Source: Lichtheimia corymbifera B2541 (Eukaryota > Mucoromycota > Mucoromycetes > Mucorales > Lichtheimiaceae). From it: a stretch of DNA of 64,000 bases. Within the stretch, counting starts at the first letter, position 1. Every line of letters starts with the position of its first letter. The notes under the pieces were generated by a model. It was not told the DNA's origin. It did no database searches and was given only the letters and a program-made list of their open reading frames with translations. The position numbers and the translations under genes were made by a program. Of this stretch, positions 49,501-62,120 are shown one piece after another. Where the stretch lies: the NCBI GenBank assembly GCA_000697475.1, contig JNEU01000924.1, positions 62,001 through 126,000 on the forward strand. The letters run 5' to 3'.

Positions 49501-50357
49501 AAAATAAAGTGGGGGTGGAAGAGCTGTGAAATTAAATAGATCTGGCACTGCCCTACAAATCTATGCACACTGTAAATTGATCCATGATCTTGAGATTGCC
49601 CATTTCGAACCTCAAACTTGCACACAATATGCTTTACGTCATGCTGATCAACTTTGTACTAATAAGGAACCCACACTTCATTCAAAAATTTTGAATGGGA
49701 AGGTATAATGTGGGGTTTACTATGGATGGTCGGAAATCGGGTACGCGCCGGATTTATGATTTATCGAAATAGTATGTATTAACTTGGGATTGCCCATCTC
49801 GAACCTGAAACTTGGTCTGAATGTTCTCTGAGTCATGCTGATCAACTCCATTCATTTAAAAATCGCAGGCTTCATTATAAATGTTTTGAATGCGGGGCGG
49901 CCCAAATATAGGAAAAGTAGGGTCGACGCTCCCTGAGCCTGAGATTGCCCATCTCGAGCCTGAAACTTTCATGCAAGGTACTTTCGACCACGACGAGCAA
50001 TTTCGTTCTCATAAAGATGCCACGCTTCATTATGAAGATTTTGAACGGCAGCGTCCAAATGTATGGATGGGAACATAGGTAAGATATACGGACCGGGCCC
50101 GCCGATATTGGTCATCTCGAACATGAAACTTGGTCAGAAGGTCCTCTCGGCCATGCTGATCAACTTGTTCTCATAAAGATGCGACACTTCATTATGACAA
50201 TTTAAAGAAACAGGCACCTTTATGTTTTTACATATGCTGTGAGAGTGATGATATATGAGAAGTGGTGGGTGTTCATTGTGAAGTATCATGCAAATGAGCT
50301 GTGTTACACGAACACGCCCCTCTGCATCTTCCGCTCTATCAGAGTCTACCTACTTGA

Positions 50358-50796
50358 CAATGAACAAACACCACCTGTTATATAGCACCACGCTTACAGC
50401 TTGTAAAACACAAAGATGCCCACAACTAAAAATTCTACAATGAAACGTGAGGTCTTTCATAGAGCAATATTGCTCGGCTGGGTGTAGCGCACCTTGGGTG
50501 CAAGTTTCACGATCTAGCTCGCCAATCCTAGATTTCGCAATCTCACCACCAACCAAAGTCGAAAAAAAAATTCGAGAGGTCGACCTGTTCAACTTTGGCT
50601 GGTGGTGACATTGGGTAAATCTGAGAATGGCCACGACGATCGTGAAACTTGCACACAGGGTGCGCTTCACCCAGCCGAGCAACTTTGTTCGATTGAAGAC
50701 CCCACGTTTCATTGTAAAGTTTAGAGATATAGACATCTTTATGTTTTACATATGCTGTAAGTGTGATGCTATATGACAAGTGGTGTTTGTTCATTG
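50358..50796. repeat. Inner palindrome at the centre of the array
   Basis: The stretch folds on itself about a centre near 50577-50582, where AGGTCGACCT is a perfect palindrome. It contains the two central core copies back to back. It is flanked by 39-base direct repeats (50271-50309 and 50789-50827), so the inner block is not simply the middle of the outer arms. Confidence 0.75.
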
Positions 50797-52072
50797 TGAA
50801 GTATCATGCAAATGAGCTGTGTTACACAAGCACCACCTTTTTTATGGTATCACGCTGACGGCATAGGTAAAACACGAAGATGTCTGTTTCTTCCAATCTC
50901 CATAATGATGTGTAGAGGCTTTATGAGAACGATGTATTCAGCATGTCGAAGCCCACGGTCTGACCAAGTTTCATGTTCGAGATGACCAATATCGGCGCGC
51001 GCGGCCCTTACATCTTATCTATGTTTCCGTCCATACATTTGGACGCCGCCATTCAAAATCTTCATAATGAAGCGTGGCATCTTTATGAGAACGAAATTGC
51101 TCGGCGTGGTCGAAAGGGTGTCGTGTGAAAGTTTCAGGTTCGAGGTGGGCAATCTCGTGGAGCAAGAGCGCCTACCCTACTTTTCTCCTACATTTGGGCT
51201 GGCCGGCATTCAAAATGTTCATAATGAACCATGCGGTTTTTAAATGAATGAAGTTGATCAGCATGTCCCAGAGTACCTTCTGACCAAGTTTCAAGTGTGA
51301 GATGGGGAATCCCAAGAAACTACATACTAATTGACTTTTTCATAAATCCGGCGCTTTCCAAATTTGCATCCGTTATAGTCAATCCCACATTATGCTCTCC
51401 CTTTCGAAATTTTCAAATGAAGCATGGGTTCTTTTATAATACAAAGTTGTTCAGCATGTCCTAGAGCATATTGTGTGAAAGTTTGAGGGTCGTGACAGGC
51501 AATCCCCAATATCATGCATTGATATCAGTGTACATAGATATGTCTGACTGCCCGACAGATTTAATTTCCACCTCTTCCACTCCCACTTTATTTCCCTCTT
51601 CTTCCCATTCTCAACTGTTGATGCATTCAAGTACAACTACCATCTGCGAACGCTTGTCCTGCTTCAACCCATCCTGTCGATCCGACAACTGTCTTGATCC
51701 GCTTGTCTTTGCCTGAATGACAAGTTCCATGGCGTGGGCACTGTCTACTACAACACACGCGTCTCCTGACACTACACACTCTCTTGCACGCTCCTATATG
51801 ACAATCAAATGTAACAGCATTCATTCCAGCAGTTGCTATTAGCAATGTCTTTGCGCCACTGTATCAAACAGCGTTCACAGCCTTGTCGCTCAACTAAACC
51901 ACACGCTCTTGCACACTTCTCTGCCACGACCAAACGTAGCTGCTATTAGCGAGGTCATTACTTCATTGTCTCAAGTTACTTGCAGCAGCTTTTTTACGTG
52001 AACAACAGATAGTCATTATATAGAAGCAGCCTCATTTACGCGTAGCAACTTGCTTCAATACATCTGAATTGG

Positions 52073-52510
52073 TTATGGATTTGGATATTGCTTTATAATG
52101 TGATGAAAGGAAATGGATGTATACAAGGTGTATGAAAAGAGTAACGTTGCCAACTTGACCGTGATGCTCTCATCCTGTACGATCGATGCATCGGCTTATC
52201 TCACTGTTCCACGGCAACTACTATCATTATCCTTTGTGCAACCTCTCAGCCGTCGTCACCGCATCAAGTACCACCTGACGGCCATCAATCCACCTTTACA
52301 TGATTCACGTTCAAAGGATTGATGAAGGGGCTTATTGCAATTATCAAAACCAAAAGCAACATAAATGGGACCTAAGACCTTGTCTGTATTTGTTTAAACA
52401 ATTGTAACAAGAGAGAGAATAACTTTAGTATCTACAAGTGATGCATGTGCATTGACGAAATAGGTCTAGAGAGAGAGAGAGATGTGACAGACGAAAAGTA
52501 TGATGGGCGG
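52073..52510. other. Intergenic
   Basis: This is the stretch between the repeat array and the end of the GLTSCR1-like gene; an AG-repeat lies at 52470-52482. Nothing coding is seen. Confidence 0.5.
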
Positions 52511-54273
52511 TTATTGGTGATGGGCGGTTTGTGATTGATCATTCGAAGAAGAGGATGGTTGTTGGGTGGGTGTATTGGATGCTGACGTGACATTAGAATG
52601 GGAGGCATTGGTTGTTGGTTTAGAATTGAGCTCCTTGGCATGCTGTTCTAATAATGCCACAATCTGCTCTTGGTTTTGAAGAAACTTTTGTTGCTGCTCA
52701 GGACTCAATTGACTGTACTGGTTCAATATCTGTGGATTCTGTAATATGGCTGCCATGTAATTTGCTATGGTATGCACATCCGATTAGATCATTGTATAAT
52801 ATGAACATTGCTTTATAACTTACACATCCCGCTGGCCATCCGGTTTTGTTCACTCATTCGTTGCTGGGCTTCTGCTTGTTGAATCGCAGCTTGCTCGGCA
52901 GCCACACGTGCCTGTTCTTCGGTCAAACGTTGCCTTTGATCCGCCAGTAGCTGTCGTTCAAGCATGATTTGAAGTTGTCTAATGCCTCGACCCTGTGTAT
53001 CCTTGATCAGCTTACCATCAACAAGCAAAGCGTATGATAGTCACTCACCTCGATAACCTTGTTACATACATCAGAAAACCTCTTGAAAAGCTCTGCTTGG
53101 CTCTTGAATATCTCCACAGTTAATTGATCTATATTCCCAACGTGAATAAATATACATACAAATGAATGTTTGGAAAAGCACATACCTTGCTTGTCTACCG
53201 GTATCTTGTTCGCATCCATATCAATCTTTGGATATTGATATATGTGATAAGGAAGTAATCGATCAATGACATCTTGTTTGGACCTGAATGGTGTCTTGTA
53301 ATCTGGCTCGGTAACTGCCTTGTGATCCGAAAGTATTGAATCATAAATCCTATCGAAAATCATACCCTATCAGCAATCCATTCTCTTGATCCCTCCTTGA
53401 CAATCACCTCCTACCTTCGTTTGACGTCTTGATGATGAAGTTCCTCTTCAGGGAGTCGTTTAGCAAGGATTGATTTGGTAGCAAGATGACTTGGTAGAGT
53501 GAAATTGGGCGGAATGGGCTGCTGTTGCTGCTGTGGTTGTTGAGCCACCATATGATGCAATGCAATCAACGGCGGTGCGGATTGCTGTTGCTGTTGTTGC
53601 TGCTGTTGTTGAGGATGTGGTGGTAAAGGTAGTTGACCTGATGAAGAAGATGCAGCTGCTAATTGATGAGGATGATGTAATCGTTTCTTTGAGTATTTGC
53701 CAGTCTTGACGTATTTGCGAGTCGTTTTGATAGATCCACCCATTGATGAAGATGAAGATGAAGATGTCATTTCAGGAGGCATGTTACCGATCATCATTGG
53801 TTGTTGTTTTTGCTGTTCTCTTTCATATTCCTCGCGCAATTTGCGTGCTGTTTCCTTCAGTGCATCTGGATCAGGTGAACTTGGTAAAGGTGCCGTGATG
53901 CCATTATGTTTAGGTGCAATGGTCTTATTCCCTCCCTGCTCGCTCGCAGTTGAACTTGCTGTACCACCCGTAGCATTCCGTGTTGCTGCTGCTAGTGTTG
54001 CTGCGTGAAGCTTTTGTATCTCTTGCAAGAGGCGTTCACGTTGATCGTCGGCAAGTGATTGCACCGGCACATTGTCTGGCAATTTGTATATGATCTGGTC
54101 GCCCTTCCGAAGCATGATAACCTTCAAACCAGCCAGCGTGATCTGTGTAATGATCTCTTCGTCGGCAGCGCCATTCTTGATCTATGTTCTGTCTTGTCAG
54201 TGGCCAAGTTCTTCTCCAACATGGTGTTGTTGTTTACCTGTGTAGATGGACGATTACCCTCCTGTTGGCTCAT
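52511..54273 (-). CDS. GLTSCR1-domain protein, candidate SWI/SNF subunit
   Basis: Six exons (54238-54273, 53415-54181, 53186-53349, 53049-53128, 52824-53010, 52511-52764) give 495 residues. The N-terminus has IKNGAADEEIITQITLAGLK and DQIIYKLPDN, then Gln/Pro/Ser-rich sequence. At about 270-330 lies the conserved GLTSCR1 (BICRA) segment: IYDSILSDHKAVTEPDYKTP, FRSKQDVIDRLLPYHIYQYP. A helical Q/A-rich region (RQLLADQRQRLTEEQARVAA) and LSPEQQQKFLQNQEQIVALL follow. In animals GLTSCR1 proteins define the non-canonical BAF complex. Intron 4 is only 38 bases (53011-53048), and that junction is the least certain part of the model. Confidence 0.8.
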
Positions 54274-55901
54274 CTAGATAGCATTTCGATTCAGTTGGAC
54301 GCATAATAAAAAAGGTTGAAAAGAACATAAAGGAGATAAACAAGCGACTAGGGCGAGAACGCGCCGTGGCTCTTTATTTTTTGTTACCTGTTCAACTTTG
54401 ACCTGTGAGCAAAAAGAGAAGATCAGCTGGAATTCGGTGTCCAGCCAGCCTCAACTTTTATTGGACCAGAATGATCAGTGGCCATGAAGAATGGGAAGCC
54501 GTTATACGACCCTCATCAAGAGCTCTGACAGTGCAAATCATATATGTATATACGCTATGCTTATTGATGAAGGTATTAATAAATATCAATTGCCCCACAG
54601 TATGCCTTTTCTTTCAAAGACGAGGACTTGTAGAGATAGCCCTTGAACAATGACCTTGCTCAATTCCAATTGGACCACAGGCGCGATAGGCTACTCTTCT
54701 TTGCATAGCACTCCACAATCACCAATAAACATAACTTGTTCTCTCTGTAAAGCATTTGCTATTTACGCCATGAGTTTTATTCGCATCTTGAAGGGTCACC
54801 ATGTTGTCAACATTACTAGGTAATCTTTGCTATCGAACCCCAAGATTTGATGGATATCTCGTTCCTTCTTGCAGCCTAGTGAATCAGAGCTAAAATCTTC
54901 ATGATCATACATGTTGATTCATTGTCACCTTGGTTGCCATTGTGATATTTGGATCTTGTGAGGAGGTAACAACCTACATAATGAAATATAGCTTTAGAGA
55001 CCCTCCTTGTATCCACGTGATACACGATGAAAGGCTTTACTTTTTTTTTCTGGCTCCATGGTTTAGGTTTGGTGCAAGAATATAGATCAATATCCCATCA
55101 TCCACTTTCTGACCACCTTCGTTTGGATGTAGTGTTCAATATGGATGTAGTGTTCAATATGTAAATGATAAGATTCGTCTGGTAATAATAGTCAGAAATG
55201 ATTTATGGATGGTCTATGACTATCATACTACGCGATAAACGACACAATGAGCTATCTACCGTATACTCTTCTATGTAAATCATTTATAGCCAAGCACCCT
55301 TCCCATAAAATGCATAGCATGCTGCAGACGAAAAACGCCACACCAATCCCCTAACGATGTAGCGTGCAATTCCACCTATACATAGGCACTACACAAATAT
55401 GTAGCTATATGCAAGGATATCTTTGGACATGGACAAGACGAGATTTCAAATGTTTGTAAGGACTAAGGAGATGTCGATGTTTGTATATCATTGATACTCA
55501 ATAAGAATTCAGCATGCAACTGATAGAAGATGGGGAAGAAGAAATAGAGCGGTATCCCGGTTTAACACATGATATCAGGGCTCAGCACTGTCATCGGATC
55601 TCACAGCGAGTGAACAGGCGCATTTACACATGGATCATCAGTCGATCCTTGTTTATAGGTCAATCCTTAAAGATGGGTAATGTGTAATGAGAAGAGGACG
55701 GGTTTTTGACAGCGGGATGATTTATTAAAAGACAGCAGCAGCAGGATAATGACTCCTTGATCCGATCATTTTCGTGTATCAAACTGGCTACAACCAGGAG
55801 CAAGCAAGAGGAGCCAAACAAACCCGCCTTGAAAGAGTTGGCAATGGGGGACAAATAAAGTAGGTGTAAAAAGGGTTGTGGGTGTATGTGTGAGTGCTTG
55901 C

Positions 55902-55942
<41 letters not shown>

Positions 55943-56123
55943 GGACATGTTCTCGTATTCACTTTTGCTTGACACAGCGTACCTTCCTCCTTTTTTTCTT
56001 TTTGCTTTGCTTCTCTCTTTTTCCTACCCCTCATTTACACGCCATTGCTATTCATTAGCGGGTGAGTTGCACGCATTCCACAGTAATTGGAGCTAACGAT
56101 CATGCTGTATATATATATAGGTA
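54274..56123. other. Intergenic, no gene seen
   Basis: It holds a perfect tandem duplication of an 18-mer (55125-55142 and 55143-55160) and a (GT)n tract at about 55904-55939. Both flanking genes start here, divergently. No coding exon is supported, though an extra 5' exon of the chitin synthase cannot be excluded, since AG precedes its ATG closely. Confidence 0.5.
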
Positions 56124-59100
56124 ATGCAAGACGACACACGCACCGACCTGGTCTGTGTACTCAACAGCAGCGACCAGACGCCGCCATCCGAGGATAATAT
56201 TGTCAGTCTATTGGAGAGTCGATACAAGCGTAGCCATGTATACACCAGCGTGGGCCATCTAAATCTGGTTGTCATCAACCCCTTCCAACCACTGGAGTCT
56301 CTTAACGATGCGACATTGCAGTCTTATGCCGATGCGGGATACAGAGATGTTTCGGAGCACAAGCCGTTCCTTCAACCACACGTGTACGACATTGCTGCCA
56401 GAGCTTATTTCACTATGCGTAGAACAGGCGAAGATCAGAGCATTGTCTTAAGGTAAAGCTTTTATTGTCTTTATTTAACTAAAGGAGGAAGGAGAGAGAG
56501 AAGAAAGAAAATATGTGTGAGAGAAACAAGAGAATGTTGGCTGCTGCTGGGGAGTAAACATCCATACGAGGAGGTTGAGGAGAGTTGAGGAGGACAAGGA
56601 AAGGAAAGGGGGCAATTACTAGTCATCGATTGATGCAAGTCTTCTAACTTGTACATCCTTTATATGTAGTGGCATCACTGGTTCTGGAAAAAGCACCACA
56701 CGTCATCATGTCCTCCACCAGTTGACCCATCTATCCACACACAGCAAAAAGGAATCAAAGCTGCAACTGCAAATCCGGAATGCAGCCAGTATATTGGAAG
56801 CTTTTGGTCATGCAAGAACAACACAAAACAACAGCGCATCCAAGTTTGGCATGTTCCAGGAGTTACAATTCAGTGAGCGTGGTCGTATCCTTGGTGCAAA
56901 GACGTTGACATATGCTTTTGATAAGACGCGCACCACATCTGTACCTGTCAACGAACGAACATATCACGTCTTTTATGCTCTACTTGCTGGCACTACGGTG
57001 GATGAAAAGACCGCTCTTCATATCAATTTTTCCGCCGACTACTTTCATTATCTCAGCCAATCCAAATGCATCAATGTGCCAGACTACAGCGACGAGATTG
57101 CTTTTCAGGATCTCAAAAGTGCACTCAAGATATGCGGCTTCAAAGCAAAGACGGTGACACAAATCTTTCAGCTGCTGGCAGCCATTCTGCATCTCGGCAA
57201 TTTGCAATTCGTTGACAACCGCGAAGGTGATATGGCAGAGGAAACTTGCAGTGTCAAGAATGTCAAAGTACTTGAAACCGTATCAGCCATGCTGGGTGTC
57301 TCGCCTTCCAAGCTTGAAACAGCCCTCACATACAAGCTACGTTTGATTCACAAAGAGCTTTGTACAGCTTTTATGAACGCTCAGGGCGCCACAGAACAAC
57401 GGGATTCACTCGCACAAGCATTATATCATGTGCTATTCACCTGGATCGTCGAGTCCATCAATTCCAAGATATGCTTTAATGACAATCCTGCCAACTTTAT
57501 CGGTATCCTCGACCAGTTTGGGTTCCAGAATTTCAAGGACAATGGATTTGAAGAATTCAGCGTCAATCTGGCCAACGAACGTGTGCATCAATTTTATATA
57601 CAGCAATGTTTCAGTGATGATGTTGGGATACATGCAATTATGGTGCGTGATGGAGTACCCTTACCAGAGGTGGAGACTGTAGACAATCAATATTGCTTGG
57701 ATTTATTGACGGGCCATGGAAGCATGAAGAACCCGAATGGTGGTGGTGGTGGTATCATTAGTATGATTGATCGAGATTGTGCACGCTATCAAAGTGGTGC
57801 TACAGATGCAACCGATGCCAATTTACTCGCCAACCTGCAGCGTCAATTCGCAACCCATTCAGCATTTGCCAAGACAACACAGACCTATTCTTTCGGCATC
57901 AACCATTTCTCTGGCACAGTACATTATACCGTGGATGGCTTTATTGAAAAGAACATTGACGCATTATCACCTGATTTTGTGACATTGCTACGCGACAACA
58001 GCTCAAATGTATTTGTCAACAGCCTTTTCCAAAGCAGTGCTATGGCAACTGAATCTCATCCCAAGGATAATCGAACCATCGTTAAAGCACAGCTCACCAG
58101 CAAGCCTACACGAGCACCCTCCATGAAACGATCCAACAAACGCAACCGCAGCATCCCACATGACATGGAGAAAAAAGAAGCTGCTGAAGAACCGGTAGAA
58201 CACGTGACAACAGTAATGGATCAGCTGTGTGTGACATTGGATGATCTCTTCAAGACAATGAGCGATACGCATGTCTACAACCTCATTCACATTCGACCCA
58301 ATGACTTGCAGACACCTGATATGTTTGATACGAAGCGTGTCAAGTCTCAAATAAGGGCCTTTTTATTGCCCGATTTGACCCTTCGGTGCCGACAGCAATA
58401 CGCCAACTATTATGCATTCGATGAGTTCTTGGCACGATACGAGAGATTGATACAATCGCTCCATATTGATGGATCCAAGCAAGAACGTGATATGGTTGGT
58501 GACGTGTGTGCCATCATGAATTGGACACAAGCACAGGCGTATATTGGCAATGACATGATATGGCTCGCATACGACACGTGGAAAGAGTTAGAAGACAATC
58601 TGCGTGCAGCTGAAAAAGAGAATCGTGCACGTCACAAGGCGATCAATGATGGCACTGTTGGTGGAGCGGATACTGGCACAGATGTGATGAGCGATGCAGC
58701 AGCAGGACCCAATTATCCACCGTACGATTCGTATCAAGAAATGCCTCCTGCCGAATATATGGACCACAACGCTATGGGCCGATCATCGTTTTTTGAAGAT
58801 GGGGCGAGCTATGCTGACAGTGAATATGGCATGAAGCGAGAAGTGGATGGTAGTCAATGGGGCGACGAATCTGAATGGGGAATGAAAGGCTTATCTGAAG
58901 GGTAAGTGAAAGAACATAGCAGCAGCAGTAGCATCCTAGATATCATATTGATCGACATGATGATGAATCCAGATTTGGCCCCAATATGGACATGAGCAAG
59001 ATGATTGAGGATTATTATGCTCCACAGAATGAACAAGTCGAGGAAATGCCAATCACTGCGCTACGTGTTTGGTGGGTGCGTTTCGTATGGTTCATGACCT

Positions 59101-62100
59101 GGTGGATACCCAATCCATTCCTTCGATGGTTCGGCAAGATGAAGCGACAAGACGTGCAACTTGCATGGAGAGAAAAAGTGACATTGTGTATGCTTATCTT
59201 TTTATTCTCGGCCATGGTGATCTTTGTTATTGTTGGGTTGAGCCCGCTGCTTTGTCCTGGCACCAAGGAGATGTATTCACCAGCCAATGTCAATGCCCAC
59301 AATGTCCAAGATGATATGTATGTCAGCCATCGCGGCGTTGTCTATGATATTACCGGATTTGCTCGCAGCAACCATGGTACTACCGCATTACCAGCTACCT
59401 CGGATACGCTGGTGGATCTTGCGGGTCAAGATGTATCATACACCATTCCTCCACCATTGACTGAGGCATGCCAAGGCCTTGTTTCCACACCAACGGTGCG
59501 CATCACACCCAATTCGAGTATTGTGCTTGGAACCTTTGTTCATTATTCAGGAGATCAATTGCAATACCCACAGCTTTCTTCCATGGCAAGCAAATCTTGG
59601 TATTGGGATAACTTTTTGCCAGAGATGAAGCTCTACAAGAAAGGCTCTTTGGTGATTGATATGGATTCGGTGGCTTCCGATTATAAAGGATGGGGACGAT
59701 ACGCCATGGCAATCAACAAGAAGGTTTACGACCTGACAGATTATTTTGCAACTGCGGATACGTATAGCACTGGTTCGACATCGAGCGATTATGCATTCTT
59801 GAATCCAGCCGTTGAAGAGATATTCAAAAAGTTTAGCGGCACTGATGGCACTGACAACTGGAACAAGTACACCACATCATTGTCACCTGAGGAATTAGCC
59901 ATGAATTTGAATTGTCTCAATAATGCGTTTTATGTGGGCGATGTGGACGAACGTGAATCTCTCCGGTGTACATTTGCTAATTATCTCTTGCTGGCGTTTG
60001 CCATGGTGATGGCTCTTGTCATTTTGGTCAAATTCCTGGCAGCTCTCCAATTTGGTGGTGCACCAACGCCCGAAGAACATGACAAGTTTGTGATCTGCCA
60101 AGTGCCTTGCTATACCGAAGGCGAAGAATCACTCAAGAAAACAATCGATTCGTTGACAGTGATGAACTATGATGACAAGCGCAAACTGCTCTTCATTATT
60201 GCGGATGGCATGGTCATGGGTGGTGGTAATGATCGGCCTACACCACGCATTGTATTGGATGTTCTGGGCTATGATACGAAGAACGATCCTGAACCACTCA
60301 TGTTCAAATCTATTGGTGAAGGCAGTAAACAGCTCAATTACGGCAAAGTGTACTCAGGCCTTTATGAATGCGAAGGGCACGTGGTGCCATATATTGTGGT
60401 CGTCAAAGTTGGCAAAGCTTCGGAACGTGCTAAACCAGGCAACCGTGGCAAGCGAGATTCACAATTGATTTGCATGAATTTCTTGAACAAGGTCCACTTT
60501 GACGGTGAGATGACACCGCTGGAATTGGAAATGTATCATCAAATCAAGAACGTTATTGGTGTCAATCCCTCCTTTTATGAATACGTGCTCATGATCGATT
60601 CTGATACCGAGGTGGATCCAGATGCACTGAACCACTTGATATCAACAATGCTCCATGACGGTCGTATCATTGGATTATGTGGTGAAACGCAGCTTGTGAA
60701 TGAGGATCGTTCTCTTACAACCATGATACAAGTATACGAGTACTATATTTCCCACCATCTTGCCAAGGCATTTGAGAGCTTGTTTGGATCGGTCACTTGC
60801 TTGCCTGGTTGTTTTTGCATGTATCGCATTCGCACACCCATCAAAAGTGAGCCACTTATTGTATCCCCCAAGGTGATCGGTGATTACTCGGACAACAATG
60901 TCGATACGCTACATAAGAAGAACCTGCTGCATCTTGGTGAAGATCGATATTTGACAACGCTCATGATGAAGCACTTTCCACAATACAAAATGAAGTTCAC
61001 GCCTCATGCACAATGTAAAACGGTGGCTCCTGACAGGTGGAAAGTGTTGGTTTCTCAACGACGTCGTTGGATTAATTCGACCATTCACAACCTCTTTGAG
61101 CTCATTTTGCTTCCGGATTTATGTGGATTCTGCTGCTTTTCGATGCGATTTGTGGTTTTGGTTGACCTGATTGGCACATTAACCCTCCCTGTATCGGTGG
61201 TGTACCTTGCTTATTTGATTTACGTTGTTGCGGATGGCACCGATCCAATTCCCATCTTGGCATTGTGCATGTTGGCTGGTTTATATGGTCTCCAAGCTAT
61301 TTTGTTTATTCTTAAGCGACAATGGCAACATATTGGATGGATGCTATTCTACATTTTGGCGATCCCTATCTTTTCATTTATGCTACCGGTGTATTCATTC
61401 TGGCATTTTGACGACTTTTCGTGGGGCAATACTCGCATTGTGGTGGGCGACAAGAAACAAAAGAAGATCATTCTCAATGATGATGAGAAATTTGATGAAA
61501 AGATGATCCCACTCAAGAAATGGAGCGTCTACGAGCAAGAATTGTGGGAGATGGGTTCAACTGGATCACAAGAAACTGGTGTTACAGGCAATACTTATCG
61601 CTCCTTTGTTCCAGCAGGAGGAGGTGCTGGTGCTGGTGCTGGTCTTGGCACTGCAGGATCAATCATCTATGACGGACATAGCATGTATGGTGGAATGAGC
61701 CAGCCTGATTATAATGATTATCAACATCGTATGGCAGCAAACAATCGGACTAGCCGTGGCACACACCAAATGATGAGTATGAATGGATCAGTAATGATGG
61801 GAAGCGGTGGAGCAGTACCGTCAGGTTATCCAGGATCTGTAATGGGATTACCTCCTTATCCACCACATTATGGTGCTGGTGCTGTTGGATATACAGGCTC
61901 GGTGGTTGGGTCCGAATATGGAGGAGGAGGAGGAGCTGCTGGTGGTGGTATGACGACGATGAATGGCGCCGACCCACAACAACACATGATATCTTCACCG
62001 ATCAATCGAGGCTCAAGGACACTTTCTGTAAATAGCTTTGGCAACCCTGACTTTTTGTTGGATCGCAGCAGCTTCATGGCTGGTCCCCCACCACATCAAC

Positions 62101-62120
62101 AATATTACCACCATCCTTAA
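56124..62120 (+). CDS. Chitin synthase with N-terminal myosin motor domain (class V/VII type)
   Basis: Exons 56124-56452, 56670-58901 and 58973-62120 join in phase 2 to 1902 residues. The motor-like domain (~30-700) keeps a P-loop GITGSGKST (~111-119), a switch I-like NSASKFGMF and a switch II-like LDQFGFQNF. A membrane segment (LCMLIFLFSAMVIFVIVGL, ~927) and a cytochrome b5-like region (VSHRGVVYDITGFAR) follow. The glycosyltransferase has IDSDTEVDPDA (~1396), GEDRYLTTLM and the QRRRW signature (~1548), with hydrophobic helices after it. It makes chitin at the plasma membrane; in other fungi the motor aids delivery along actin. The tail is Gly/Tyr/Pro-rich, and I see no DEK-type C-terminal domain. 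Confidence 0.94.

Larger units (their letters stand above)
49085..52072. repeat. 3 kb fold-back (inverted-repeat) array of a 102-base core
   Basis: The left arm (about 49085-50215) matches the reverse complement of the right arm (about 50900-52072) almost throughout. The right arm has one extra piece of about 60 bases near 51987-52045. Ten diverged copies of one core are symmetric about the centre: plus strand from 49595, 49789, 49944, 50107 and 50626; minus strand from 50526, 50990, 51153, 51310 and 51503. Each arm also starts with two tandem units around GCTAATAGCAAC. No transposase or other protein domain was recognised, so this may be a non-autonomous fold-back transposon or a satellite palindrome. 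Target-site duplications were not evident. Confidence 0.85.

Noticed and set aside
55660..56034. 124-codon minus-strand frame
   Set aside because: It includes a (CA)n tract read as Thr-His repeats and has no splice or motif support.
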